DNA from: Pseudooceanicola marinus
Lineage (GTDB): Bacteria > Pseudomonadota > Alphaproteobacteria > Rhodobacterales > Rhodobacteraceae
Reading direction: 5' to 3'
Assembly: GCF_020177265.1 (NCBI RefSeq)
Contig: NZ_JAIVMC010000005.1
Span: 124,001 to 188,000 of the forward strand
Length of the DNA: 64,000 nucleotides
Shown: in pieces, positions 1 through 8,483 of the stretch
How the letters are laid out: each line of letters starts with the position of its first letter
Numbering within the stretch: position 1 is the stretch's first letter
Program-made: the position numbers and the translations under genes
Notes under the pieces: generated by a model
Told to the model about the DNA's origin: nothing
The model's input: the letters and a program-made list of their open reading frames with translations, nothing else
The model's database searches: none

Positions 1-153
1 ACGATGATGGAAAGCTTGTCCGGCATACCCCGACATGGGGCCAGCCGGCGGGTTTTGTAAACTCCCCCGTGATCCTGACATGATCCTGACGGCCCGGCCT
101 GCTGGCGCTTGGCCCAAAAAACCGGCGGGTCAGGCCGGGTCCCCCAGCAGTTT

Positions 154-166
154 TAATCATTGATTA
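154..166. promoter_or_regulatory. Perfect short palindrome upstream of the methyltransferase-like gene
   Basis: TAATCATTGATTA is a perfect 6-1-6 palindrome, 48 bases before the start codon at 215, in an otherwise GC-rich leader. An 11-base part of it recurs on the opposite strand at 11479–11489. It could be a regulator site, but no regulator is identifiable. The remainder of 1–214 shows no gene. Confidence 0.25.
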
Positions 167-214
167 GGGAAGCTGCGGCGAAATGGCCCCGCTGCCCTGT
201 GACAGGAGGTTCCC

Positions 215-1147
215 ATGCAGACGATCGACCACCCGCCGATGACCTGGCGCGACGACCAGAAGATTGCCTGGCCGATGAAGAAGCTGGGCCATGCCCAGCT
301 TGGCGCCGCCGAAGGGGCCATGCTCTACTACATCGCCCGCGACTGGGTGTCGGGGCGGCACCCCCTGCTGGAGCTCGGCTCCTTCCTGGGGGGCAGCGCC
401 TCTCTGACCGGGGCCGGGCTGATGGCCAACCCCGACTGGGACGGCACCACGCGGCTGCACTGTTTCGACATCTTCGAGGCGAAGTTCGGCGATATGGCCG
501 AATTCATCCGCACCCGCATCGACCCCGACTTCCGCGAGGGGGAGGATTTCCAGCACCTCTTCGAGGCCCAGACGGCAGAGGTCGCCCCGGCGATCGAGAT
601 CCACAAGGGCGACTTCGCCCAGGCCCGCTGGGACGGCGGCGCGGTGGATCTGGTCTTCGTCGACATCGCCAAGACGGCCGAACTGAACCGCGTCGTGCTG
701 GAGCGGTTCCTGCCCGCGCTGCGCCCCGGCCCGGGCCTGCTGGTGAACCAGGATTTCCACAATGCCGACAACCCGTGGATCCATTGCTCGCTGGGTCACC
801 TGATCGACTATTTCGAGCTGATGGAGCCGCGCGCCGACGATTCCATCCTGCTGCGCCTGCGCGAGTCGATCCCCGCCCACGCCCTGGCGGAGGCGGGCCG
901 CTGGGAAGACCTGGACCCGACCGATGCCCTGGCCCGGGTCGATCGGCTGCTGTCGCTGTTCCGCGAGGGCGGGCACGACACCCGTTACATCGAACTGGTC
1001 CGCGCCCGGCTGCTAATCCGCAGTGGCGATGCGGGGGGCGCCCTGGCCCTGGTGGACGAGGCGCTGGAACGCTTCGGCCCCGGCGACCCGAAGGAGCATT
1101 TCTTCTGGCTGCGCCGCTGCCGCGCCGTCCAGCAGGAGGCTGCCTGA
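215..1147 (+). CDS. Methyltransferase-like protein (class I fold), hypothetical
   Basis: This encodes a 310-residue soluble protein. The N-terminal half resembles a class I SAM-dependent methyltransferase fold: a glycine-rich GSFLGGSA stretch at about residue 48 could be motif I, and VDLVFVDIAK near residue 145 looks like a post-motif strand. The C-terminal 80 residues are helical and TPR-like. The ATG at 215 is supported by a strong AGGAGGT ribosome site 5 bases upstream. No neighbour indicates a substrate, so methyltransferase activity is an inference from the fold only. It could also be a non-catalytic relative. Confidence 0.72.
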   Translation: MQTIDHPPMTWRDDQKIAWPMKKLGHAQLGAAEGAMLYYIARDWVSGRHPLLELGSFLGGSASLTGAGLMANPDWDGTTRLHCFDIFEAKFGDMAEFIRTRIDPDFREGEDFQHLFEAQTAEVAPAIEIHKGDFAQARWDGGAVDLVFVDIAKTAELNRVVLERFLPALRPGPGLLVNQDFHNADNPWIHCSLGHLIDYFELMEPRADDSILLRLRESIPAHALAEAGRWEDLDPTDALARVDRLLSLFREGGHDTRYIELVRARLLIRSGDAGGALALVDEALERFGPGDPKEHFFWLRRCRAVQQEAA

Positions 1148-1237
1148 CGCCCCGTCCAGGGGTGAGCAGCCCCTGTGCACGGATGCGGGGCTGCGCGCGG
1201 GGGATTTCGGCCTATCTTGGGACCAAAGGAGGCCCCT

Positions 1238-2230
1238 ATGAGCTGGAATCCCGACGCCCTTCTGACCGACCCCGACCTGATCGCCGCCTCGGCGCTGGAA
1301 ACCCTCATCATCCCCCGCAGCCGTGACATCGGCGGCTTCGAGGTGCGCCGCGCCCTGCCCGCACCCCGACGGCAGATGGTCGGCCCCTTCATCTTCTTCG
1401 ACCAGATGGGCCCGGCGGAACTGCTGGCCGGCGACCGGATCGACGTGCGACCACATCCCCATATCGGGCTGGGCACCGTGACCTACCTGTTCGAGGGCAG
1501 CTTCCGGCACCGCGATTCCATCGGGTCCGATCAGGTGATCGTCCCGGGTGACGTGAACTGGATGGTGGCCGGACGCGGGGTCAGCCATTCCGAACGCTCC
1601 CCCTCGGTCGAGGCGGGCGGCGCGATCCACGGCCTGCAGACCTGGATCGCCCTGCCCGAGGCGGAGGAGACCCGCGCGCCGCTGTTCGAACATTTTGCCA
1701 AGGCCGCCCTGCCCGAGCTGGAGGCCGAGGGCATCCAGGCCCGGCTGATCCTGGGCGACGCCTTCGGTGAAAGCGCCCCGGCGCAGCTTTTTTCCGAGAG
1801 CTTCTACCTGGACGTGACCCTGGCCCCCGGCGCCCGCTTCCCCCTGCCCGACGACCACGAGGACCGCGGCGTGCATGTCACCCATGGCGCGGTCGAGGTG
1901 GCGGGCGATCGGTTTGATCCGGGCCGGATGATGGTCTTCCGCCCCGGCGATGCGATCACCCTGCGCGCCGCGCCAGAAGGCGCACGGTTCCTCGCCCTCG
2001 GCGGCGCCACCCTGCCCGGCCCGCGCTACATCTGGTGGAACTTCGTTGCCTCCGATCCCGACCGGATCGAAGCGGCCAAGCTGGACTGGCGCCGCGGCAC
2101 CTGGGGCCAGGGCCTGTTCGACCTGCCCGTGGACGACCGCGACGAATTCATCCCCGCCCCCGAAGACGGCCCAGGCCGCCTGCTGCCCATGCGGGCCGGG
2201 GCGCGCAAACCGGGCGGGCACCCCGGCTGA
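1238..2230 (+). CDS. Pirin family protein
   Basis: This is a 330-residue protein of the pirin branch of the cupin superfamily. Pirins are bicupin proteins that bind iron; bacterial members include quercetin 2,3-dioxygenases and redox-linked regulators. The N-terminal cupin carries the metal-site histidines HPHIG (H73 and H75), followed by GRGVSHSER, which is also typical of pirins. The ATG at 1238 is chosen because AAAGGAGG lies 7 bases upstream; an in-frame start further upstream has no ribosome site. It is alone between unrelated genes, so the biological substrate is unknown. Confidence 0.9.
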   Translation: MSWNPDALLTDPDLIAASALETLIIPRSRDIGGFEVRRALPAPRRQMVGPFIFFDQMGPAELLAGDRIDVRPHPHIGLGTVTYLFEGSFRHRDSIGSDQVIVPGDVNWMVAGRGVSHSERSPSVEAGGAIHGLQTWIALPEAEETRAPLFEHFAKAALPELEAEGIQARLILGDAFGESAPAQLFSESFYLDVTLAPGARFPLPDDHEDRGVHVTHGAVEVAGDRFDPGRMMVFRPGDAITLRAAPEGARFLALGGATLPGPRYIWWNFVASDPDRIEAAKLDWRRGTWGQGLFDLPVDDRDEFIPAPEDGPGRLLPMRAGARKPGGHPG

Positions 2231-2282
2231 CGCATCGGGCCGCTTGCGGCATGGCCTGCGCCGGGGTTATCCCCCGGGAAGT

Positions 2283-2624
2283 CACACCGACTGGAGATCC
2301 CATGCTGCGCGCGTCCAGCGCGCCTCGGACAGCTACGCCCGCCACTACGGGATCGACCGCGACAGGGATTGGTATGTCCTCAAGATGCTTGAGGAATCGG
2401 GCGAGGTGGCCAAGGCTTGGAACAGGCTGACCCATCGCGGCCGCCGCCGCGACGCCAGCGCCTCGGACCTGGCGCGAGACCTGGAGGACGAGTTGGCCGA
2501 TCTCCTTGGCATGGTGCTTTTGGTGGCCCATCAGAACGACGTGGATCTGGACGCCGCCATCCGAGGAAAATGGCATTTCGATCCCGCAGCGATCCCGGAT
2601 GATCAGGCCGAAAAGGCGGAATAG
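2283..2624 (+). CDS. MazG-like nucleotide pyrophosphohydrolase, start codon unclear
   Basis: The recognisable protein begins around SHAARVQRASDSYARHYG and continues with LKMLEESGEVAKAW and DELADLLGMVLLVA. This is the EExxE...ExxD pattern of all-alpha NTP pyrophosphohydrolases of the MazG/MazG-like type, which hydrolyse non-canonical NTPs. The family metal ligands (EESGE and DELAD) are intact. No in-frame ATG or GTG precedes the conserved region. The only in-frame alternative is a TTG at 2244 without a ribosome site. The ATG at 2302, preceded by GGAGA, is in a different frame. Either the start is non-standard or there is a small frameshift near 2300–2310. The left coordinate is therefore approximate. 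Confidence 0.65.
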   Translation, partial: HTDWRSHAARVQRASDSYARHYGIDRDRDWYVLKMLEESGEVAKAWNRLTHRGRRRDASASDLARDLEDELADLLGMVLLVAHQNDVDLDAAIRGKWHFDPAAIPDDQAEKAE

Positions 2625-2674
2625 GCGCCCGATTTCCGGCGCCGCCCCGGCGTGTCCTGCGCTAGGATCGCCTC

Positions 2675-3739
2675 ATGATGTTCGAGCTGCCTTCCGATGA
2701 CACCCTCTACGACGCGCTGCTGGCGCGGGACGCCACCTACGAAGACCGCGCCTGGGTCTGTGTCACGTCGACCGGTATCTTCTGCCGGCTGACCTGCCCG
2801 GCCCGCAAGCCGCGGCGGGAGAACTGCCTGTTCCGCGCCACCCTGGCCGACTGCATCGCCGAGGGGTTCCGCCCCTGCAAGCGCTGCCACCCCCTTCGGG
2901 CGGCGGGCGAGGGCGAGCCGGCGGTGCTGGCCCTGCTCGCGGCACTGGACGACCGGCCCGATCACCGCTGGAGCGAGGCCTGCGTGATCGCCATGGGCCT
3001 CGATCCTTCCACCGTGCGCCGGGCGTTCAAGCGTACCTTCGGGATGACCTTCCTCGACATGGCGCGCCAGCGCAGGCTGCGCGACGGCTTCCTGACGCTG
3101 GCGCGGGGCGGCAAGGTGATCGAAGCACAGCTGGAGGCGGGGTTCGACAGCCCATCGGCCTTCCGCGCGGCCTTTGCCCGGCACCTGGGAGTCGCCCCGG
3201 GCCACCTGAAACGCGACGCCCTGCTGCGTGCCGAATGGATCCCGACGCCCCTGGGTGACATGGTCGCGGTGACCTGCGCCCGCCATCTGCACCTGCTGGA
3301 ATTCGCTGACCGCCGCGCCCTGGGCGCCGAGGTGCGCAAGCTGGCCAGCTACGCCCGGGGCTCGCTGGGGTTGGGCTCCCATGCGCCCGGCGCGCAGATC
3401 CGCGAGGAACTGGCCCGCTACTTTGATGGCGGGGACGCGCGGTTCGACACACCGCTGGCGCTGCACGGTTCGGCCTTCACCCGGCAGGTCTGGGAAGAGC
3501 TGCGCCGCATTCCGGCCAGGGAAACCCGGTCTTACGCGGATCTGGCCCGCGCCATTGGCCGCCCCGATGCGCATCGCGCCGTGGCTCGTGCCAGCGGCGC
3601 CAACCAGATCGCCCTGGTCATCCCCTGCCATCGGGTGATCGGTAGCGACGGAACGCTGACCGGCTACGGCGGTGGCCTGTGGCGCAAACAGCGCCTATTG
3701 CAGATCGAAGGCAGACAGCTTTTCTCCGGGGCAGGCTGA
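2675..3739 (+). CDS. ada: Ada: methylphosphotriester/O6-methylguanine-DNA methyltransferase and transcriptional activator
   Basis: This is a 354-residue bifunctional repair protein with the E. coli Ada layout. The N-terminal zinc domain has four cysteines (C37, C41, C68, C71), the first of which would accept methyl groups from DNA phosphotriesters. An AraC-type helix-turn-helix follows at about residues 85–170. The C-terminal O6-alkylguanine transferase domain carries the catalytic IPCHRV motif. Self-methylation normally turns Ada into an activator of the alkylation response. The ATG at 2675 has AGGA 7 bases upstream; an adjacent ATG at 2678 is possible. No alkA or alkB neighbour is present. 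Confidence 0.95.
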   Translation: MMFELPSDDTLYDALLARDATYEDRAWVCVTSTGIFCRLTCPARKPRRENCLFRATLADCIAEGFRPCKRCHPLRAAGEGEPAVLALLAALDDRPDHRWSEACVIAMGLDPSTVRRAFKRTFGMTFLDMARQRRLRDGFLTLARGGKVIEAQLEAGFDSPSAFRAAFARHLGVAPGHLKRDALLRAEWIPTPLGDMVAVTCARHLHLLEFADRRALGAEVRKLASYARGSLGLGSHAPGAQIREELARYFDGGDARFDTPLALHGSAFTRQVWEELRRIPARETRSYADLARAIGRPDAHRAVARASGANQIALVIPCHRVIGSDGTLTGYGGGLWRKQRLLQIEGRQLFSGAG

Positions 3740-4527
3740 CGCGATGCTTTTGGGGGCTGAATTGGCGTTCAAGGCAGGGTCAGATGCACGGGCGCACCAC
3801 TGAGGCCCGAGCCCCCACATCCCCCCGCCAGTTCCTGTTCGGCTCGCATGCACGTTACGCAACACCGCCCGGCGATCGGATCAATGTAGTCGCCCGGATC
3901 GTCAAAACTCTCGATACAACCGCCGGCGTATTGGGTATCGAAGAGGAATTCGGTCTCCATCGCCCGACCTCACGAGAAGGCACCGTAGCCGGAATTTAGA
4001 TCGGCGATGTTACCTTCAGTCCCCCAGACTAGGGTGTCGGCTTCAACGCAGCCAGACCCTCGGCCAGGCCCTCCGTCGAAAACGAGAAGACGCGCTGTTC
4101 TGCATTGATCCTTGGGCGTTAGGCTATTCACTGCTCCTGCACTACAGTCGGCTAGACACTTCTCAGGACGGCCAAAGAACTTTGGTGTGAAGGTGGGGCC
4201 AGCAGACTGCGGTTTTCAGTGCGTCTCGGCAGGAAAAGAGACGGAAAATCGGCGAAGATGGCGCGCCGTTCCACGGGTCACCAGATGCCCCCGAGCTGAT
4301 CTGCCGCCTTCTTCGCGCGGGCTTCACCGGCCCGTTGTTCACTGCAGGCCCTGAGCAAACAGGAGAAGCAGGGCAATGCGGCCTCAGGGCAAAGGGCACA
4401 CGACGGCTGGCGTAGAAAACTCCGGCCTTGCGAGGTGAACGTGATGAAGGAAATGGTCTCCGACATGGTCTGCGGCGCCTGACACACACGAGGACCTGAC
4501 GCGAAACCAATGGGGTAGGGTGGGAAG
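3740..4527. other. Gene-poor, apparently decayed intergenic region
   Basis: Nearly 800 bases between ada and tRNA-Thr hold no convincing gene. Composition is visibly less GC-rich than the surroundings. On the minus strand, short coding-like pieces appear in different frames. One spans about 4045–4110 and reads as a C-terminal tail (…EGLAEGLAALKPTP, then stop). Another ends at about 3970. A 69-codon frame lies at 4278–4487. They look like remnants of eroded genes, but I cannot name a parent family. No inverted repeats or transposase motifs mark a mobile element. Confidence 0.45.
3769..3960 (-). CDS. Small hypothetical protein, doubtful
   Basis: A 63-codon frame with ATG at 3960 and a GAGGT ribosome-site-like sequence 8 bases upstream. 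The predicted peptide is acidic in the first half (SFDDPGDYIDP) and has several cysteines (CCVTC, GGCGG) in the second. I recognise no family. It lies inside a region that otherwise looks decayed, so it may be a chance frame or a fragment. Confidence 0.25.
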   Translation of the reverse strand: METEFLFDTQYAGGCIESFDDPGDYIDPIAGRCCVTCMRAEQELAGGCGGSGLSGAPVHLTLP

Positions 4528-4603
4528 TGGTGCCGGTGATAGGACTCGAACCTACGACCCCATCATTACGAATGACGTGCTCTACCAGCTGAGCTACACC
4601 GGC
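4528..4603 (-). tRNA. tRNA-Thr (anticodon CGT)
   Basis: Read on the minus strand, this is a complete 76-base cloverleaf. The acceptor stem is GCCGGTG/CACCGGC, the D-arm AGCTCAGCTGGTAGAGC, and the anticodon loop TTCGTAA has anticodon CGT. The T-arm contains GGTTCGAGTCC, and a genomically encoded CCA end is present (TGG at 4528–4530 on the plus strand). CGT reads the threonine codon ACG, which is common in GC-rich genomes. Confidence 0.97.
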
Positions 4604-4668
4604 ACTTCCCTCGGAGGGCCCGCGAACGGGGCCTCGTGGGCCGGGGCTATAGCACCCCGGCGGCGGTT

Positions 4669-4695
4669 GGAAAAGCGCAAAGTGCGCGCTTTTCC
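4669..4695 (-). terminator. Hairpin after hemY
   Basis: A perfect 10-base-pair stem (GGAAAAGCGC / GCGCTTTTCC) with a 7-base loop lies 8 bases past the hemY stop codon. The T-run is inside the stem, not after it, so it is a probable but not classical terminator for the minus-strand hem cluster. Confidence 0.4.
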
Positions 4696-4703
4696 GGGAC
4701 CTT

Positions 4704-6260
4704 TCAGCGGCGATCGCCGGAGGGGTCCCCCGGGCTGTGCTCGGGCGGGATGACCTCGGCCTCGGGGATGCCGTCGGAGGCCTCCTGCGCCTGGCTGTCG
4801 GGCGCCTCTGCCGTGCCCGTCTCGCCCGGCATCTCGGGCGGGGTGGCGGCCTGGGCGGCGGCGGGCACACCGGCCCCCTCATCCACCCGGCCGACGATCA
4901 GCGGCAGCATCGCGCTGGACATGGGCGTCTGGTAATCGGCCGCCGGCGCGTCCTTCCAGGCCAGCGTGTCGAAGGCCTGGCAGTTCTCGCAGACCGGCAC
5001 CCATTCGGCGTGGATGTGGTGGCAGTTCTCGCAGGTCCACTGCGGGCCGCGCGGGGCGGAGACGGCACGTGCCAGCCAGCCCTTCACCACGGCGTCCGAG
5101 GCGCCCTCGCCGCGTTCGATCGCCGCCATGATGGTCAGCGCGCGGGCATCGGGTTTCTCGGTTGCCAGATCGCCCAGGGCCTTGCGGGCGGCGGGGAAAT
5201 CCTCCGCCGCGATCAGCAGCTCAGCCTGCAGCAGCCGGGTCTCGCGGTGCTCGGGGTGGATGCGGGTCAGGGTCTTGAACCGCTTCAGCCGGGCCTCGGC
5301 ATCCTCCTCGGGGTGCAGCGCGGCAAAGGCGGCGGCGAGGTCGGGATGGGGATGGGCCTCCCAGGCCTTCTTCAGGACGCGGGTGGCGTATTTCGGCTTG
5401 CCCTGCTCGGCATAGGCGCGGGCAGCAAAGACGGCGGCAGGGATCAGGTCCGGCGACAGGCGGTTGGCCTCGATCGCGGCCTCGCGCATCTCGATGGTGC
5501 TGTCCTCGGCCAGCACGGTCTTCGCCTCGCTGAGGGCCAGCACCGCATCGCGGCGCTTGTGCACGTCGCGCGGCAGGGCGCCATGGCGCAGCTTCGCCTT
5601 CAGCGTGCCGCGGGCGCCGGACCAGTCCTGGTTGGCCGCCTGCAACTTCAGCAGGGTGTCCTGCACCTCGACGTGCTGCGGCTTCAGGGCGAAGGCCTTC
5701 TCGGCCAGCTTCATCGCCTTGTCGGTGTCGCCCGCCTCCAGCTTCTGCTTCATCAGACCGCGCACGCCGACGAAGCGGGTGCGTTCATCGGTCACCAGCC
5801 GCTTGTAGGCCTCTTCGGCGCGGCGCTTGTCGCCCGCGACCTCGGCCGCCTGGGCGATCACCAGCGTCGTCAGATCGGGCCGGTCGAGGTACCTTTCGGC
5901 CTTGGTGGCCTTGGACATGGCCAGCCGCCCCTCACCCGAGGCCAGCGCCATAAGGCTGTCGCTGAGCGCGTTGAAACCCTTGCGTTCGCGGTTGCGGTCG
6001 AAATAGCGGCTGAGGGCGGTTTCATCGCCGTTGATGAATTTCAGCAGGGCGATCAGCAGCCCGGCCAGTTTCAGCAGCAGCCAGATGGCCAGCACCAGCA
6101 GCAGCAGGGCGATGACCGCGCGGATCGGGGTCAGGTTGAATTCCATCGCGCCAAAGGCGATGCGCACCCCGCCGTCCAATTCCAGCAGGTAGGCGGCGCC
6201 AAAGGTGGCCGCCCCCACGAGCAGGACGAAGACGAGGATTTTGACCAGGGACCAGAGCAT
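4704..6260 (-). CDS. hemY: HemY-type membrane TPR protein
   Basis: This 518-residue inner-membrane protein belongs to the proteobacterial HemY family, which is tied to heme biosynthesis by gene context but has no settled enzymatic role. It is not the Gram-positive protoporphyrinogen oxidase of the same name. Two N-terminal membrane helices (about 7–26 and 45–73) are followed by a TPR-like helical region (about 95–400). A zinc-ribbon-like quartet then follows (C410, C413, C424, C427 in CENCHH…CENC), with a low-complexity Pro/Ala/Glu tail. It is third in the hemD–Mic60-like–hemY run, 10 bases after the preceding gene, so probably cotranscribed. Confidence 0.9.
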   Translation of the reverse strand: MLWSLVKILVFVLLVGAATFGAAYLLELDGGVRIAFGAMEFNLTPIRAVIALLLLVLAIWLLLKLAGLLIALLKFINGDETALSRYFDRNRERKGFNALSDSLMALASGEGRLAMSKATKAERYLDRPDLTTLVIAQAAEVAGDKRRAEEAYKRLVTDERTRFVGVRGLMKQKLEAGDTDKAMKLAEKAFALKPQHVEVQDTLLKLQAANQDWSGARGTLKAKLRHGALPRDVHKRRDAVLALSEAKTVLAEDSTIEMREAAIEANRLSPDLIPAAVFAARAYAEQGKPKYATRVLKKAWEAHPHPDLAAAFAALHPEEDAEARLKRFKTLTRIHPEHRETRLLQAELLIAAEDFPAARKALGDLATEKPDARALTIMAAIERGEGASDAVVKGWLARAVSAPRGPQWTCENCHHIHAEWVPVCENCQAFDTLAWKDAPAADYQTPMSSAMLPLIVGRVDEGAGVPAAAQAATPPEMPGETGTAEAPDSQAQEASDGIPEAEVIPPEHSPGDPSGDRR

Positions 6261-6270
6261 CAGTTCTTCC

Positions 6271-7614
6271 TCAATTCGTCTGTTCGGACAGCGTTTCGGC
6301 GGCGGCGACGGCCTCGGCCCGGGTGCGTGCCAGGTCCATCCAGTCGCTCATGGCGGCCAGCGCCGGTTCCGGCAGGCCGTCCAGTTCGACCAGCACGGTC
6401 TGCAGATCACCGTCCTTCAGCGCCGCCTCGGCGCGCGACAGGACGGCGTCGGTATCCTCGCCCTCCTGCGGGGTCAGGGACCGGGCGCCCAGCTGGTTCT
6501 TCAGGAAATCGTTGAAGGACCCGCCCAGGCTGCCGTCGCGGGTCGCGGCCAGGGCGTCGCGGGCGACATCGGGGAAATCATCGCGCAGGCGGGCCAGGGT
6601 GGGCACGCCGGTGGCGGCGTTGGCCTCCAGGGGCGCGGGGATCTCCAGGCCCAGTTCCGCCAAGGTTTTCAGCGGATCCTCGAAGGTCCCGCCATCGGCC
6701 AGGGCGCCGTCCAGGCGCACCAGGGCCGCACGGACGCGGGTGTCGCGCGCGGTGGCGGCGGCGTCCTCGCGCATCTGCTGGCTGTCGGTGACCATTTCCT
6801 GGATCTCGGCGCGCTGGTCTTCCATGGCCTGTTGCAGGCGGGCCAGCTCCTCCTCGTAGGCGGCAATGGCCGCGTCAGAGACGCTTTCGGCCAGGGGCTG
6901 TTTTTCAAGCTCGTCGACACGGGCCGCCAGGGCATCCAGGTCCGACCGGGTGCTCTCGACGCTCTGCTGCAGCTCGGCGAAGCTTGCCTCCATGTCGCTG
7001 ACGCTGGCGGTCACATCATCCAGCGCGGACAGGTCGGGGCCGGCGTCCAGCTGTGCCTGCACATCCGACAACGTGTCGGCCTGGCTGCGCTGCGTCTGTT
7101 CCAGCGAGGTGATGTCGACAGGCGGGAAGGCGATCATCGCGGCGCCGAACCCGATGCCGGCGGCGACCACGCCCCCCAGCAGGGCCGGGCCGAAGCCCCC
7201 ACGGCGGGCGGGCGGTTCCGCCTCGGCCGCGGGCGGCGGCGTATCGGCGGGAGGACCGTTCGGGGTCTCCTCCGCCTGCAGCCGGTCGTCGCCCGCGGCA
7301 AGCGGGCTTTCCTCGTCCAGGTCGGCCAGCTCTTCCTCGGGAATGGCGACCGCCGCGGCGGGATCGGCGACTTCCTCGCGCGGATCATGCTCGGGCGCGA
7401 CCAGCGCGGTCGCCTCGTCGGCGGGGTCGTGTTCGGGCGCGACCAGTTCCGGTGCGCTGTCCGTCGGGTCATGCTCCGGTGCGGTCAGTTCCGCCTCGGT
7501 GCCCTCCGGCGCGGGGCCGGTGGCGACGTCTTCCTCTGGCCGGCCCGTCTCCTGGCTGGCCTCCGCATCCGTCTGGCTGCGTTTTTCGGTCTCGTCGTCC
7601 CTGGTCTGAGCCAA
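6271..7614 (-). CDS. Mic60/mitofilin-like inner-membrane protein (COG4223)
   Basis: This 447-residue protein has the layout of alphaproteobacterial Mic60 relatives. There is an acidic Pro/Glu-rich cytoplasmic N-terminus, one membrane helix (about 141–163), a long coiled coil (about 170–290) and a C-terminal mitofilin-like domain. Family members shape intracytoplasmic or cristae-like membranes and contact outer-membrane proteins. Placement between hemD and hemY is the known context for this family. An unusual feature is three tandem 14-residue units, each containing APEHDP, at residues 44–85. The function here is inferred from architecture and context, since the sequence family is poorly conserved. 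Confidence 0.82.
   Translation of the reverse strand: MAQTRDDETEKRSQTDAEASQETGRPEEDVATGPAPEGTEAELTAPEHDPTDSAPELVAPEHDPADEATALVAPEHDPREEVADPAAAVAIPEEELADLDEESPLAAGDDRLQAEETPNGPPADTPPPAAEAEPPARRGGFGPALLGGVVAAGIGFGAAMIAFPPVDITSLEQTQRSQADTLSDVQAQLDAGPDLSALDDVTASVSDMEASFAELQQSVESTRSDLDALAARVDELEKQPLAESVSDAAIAAYEEELARLQQAMEDQRAEIQEMVTDSQQMREDAAATARDTRVRAALVRLDGALADGGTFEDPLKTLAELGLEIPAPLEANAATGVPTLARLRDDFPDVARDALAATRDGSLGGSFNDFLKNQLGARSLTPQEGEDTDAVLSRAEAALKDGDLQTVLVELDGLPEPALAAMSDWMDLARTRAEAVAAAETLSEQTN
7360..7485 (-). repeat. Three tandem 14-codon repeats inside the Mic60-like gene
   Basis: Three consecutive 42-base units encode (T/V)APEHDP followed by seven acidic or hydrophobic residues (residues 44–57, 58–71 and 72–85). 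The copies have diverged at synonymous and third positions but keep the APEHDP core. They lie in the predicted cytoplasmic tail ahead of the membrane helix. Confidence 0.75.
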
Positions 7615-7678
7615 TGATCAACCCCTTCGCTTCTGGGCGTTCGATTCTGGGCGCCCACCACGGCGCATCACGGGCAGC

Positions 7679-8395
7679 TTAGACGCCGCCCCCTTTGTTC
7701 TCAAGCTGATGCGCTGCGGCGATAAGTCCAGTGATCTCGTTCAGCATGGTTTCGCCGCTTGGTCGGGCGGCAACCGACAGCCGGGCCGGCGACATGGCCC
7801 GCAGCGGCGCGGCGGCGGCGGCGCTGATGGCGGTGACCAACAGCGCCGCGCCGCCCTGCCATTCCGCCGCCAACCGGCGCGCGGCGCCCGGCGAATAGAC
7901 CGGCACGACGACCGGCGCCGCCCCCTGCATCGCCTGTCGCGCCTCCGACGTGGCGGCAAGGAGCGTCTGGGCATAGGCCTCCACCGCCTCGGCGCGCAGC
8001 CCGGCCGCGATCAGTCGCCCCACCAGATCGCCGCGATGCTGCGCGCCGCGCAGATGCACCAGCGGGCCTGCGGGACGCTCCTTCAACAGCAGGGCCAGCA
8101 GGGCCTCCGCATCGCCGTCGGCAGACATGGCCTGCATCCCCGCCTCACGCGCGGCCCGGGCGGTGGCCTCACCCACGCACCAGGCGCGGCGGGCCGCGGC
8201 CCCGGCACGGACCAAGGCCCGCACCCCGTTGCGCGAGGTGAAGATCGCCTCGAACGGGCCTTCGGGCAGGGTGAGGGCGTGAAAACGGATCTGTTGCAGG
8301 GGCGAGACCACCAGCCGCGCGCCCTGCCCCGCCAGCTGCGCGGCCAGCGCCGTCGCCTCCGGCTCGGGCCGTGTGATCATCACGATGGGGGCCAT
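7679..8395 (-). CDS. hemD: Uroporphyrinogen-III synthase
   Basis: This 238-residue enzyme converts hydroxymethylbilane to uroporphyrinogen III, the branch-point macrocycle for heme, siroheme and cobalamin. It shows the bilobal UROS pattern: ITRPEPEA at the start, [10 protein letters not shown] near residue 55, and [12 protein letters not shown] near residue 175. Overall sequence conservation in this family is low. It heads the hemD–Mic60-like–hemY cluster. hemC, which usually precedes it, is absent here; instead tsaD is divergent across an 88-base gap. Confidence 0.88.
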   Translation of the reverse strand: MAPIVMITRPEPEATALAAQLAGQGARLVVSPLQQIRFHALTLPEGPFEAIFTSRNGVRALVRAGAAARRAWCVGEATARAAREAGMQAMSADGDAEALLALLLKERPAGPLVHLRGAQHRGDLVGRLIAAGLRAEAVEAYAQTLLAATSEARQAMQGAAPVVVPVYSPGAARRLAAEWQGGAALLVTAISAAAAAPLRAMSPARLSVAARPSGETMLNEITGLIAAAHQLENKGGGV

Positions 8396-8483
8396 CCGCT
8401 CTCCTGCCCGGGACGGTGGTCGTCATTGTTCCCGGCTCCTGCCAGTGCTACCTCCCGCACAGAGGTTTCGCAACGGACGTGCC

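Noticed and set aside
4112-4354. An 80-codon plus-strand frame next to tRNA-Thr
   Set aside because: No ribosome site and low-complexity Arg/Pro ending; sits in the decayed region.
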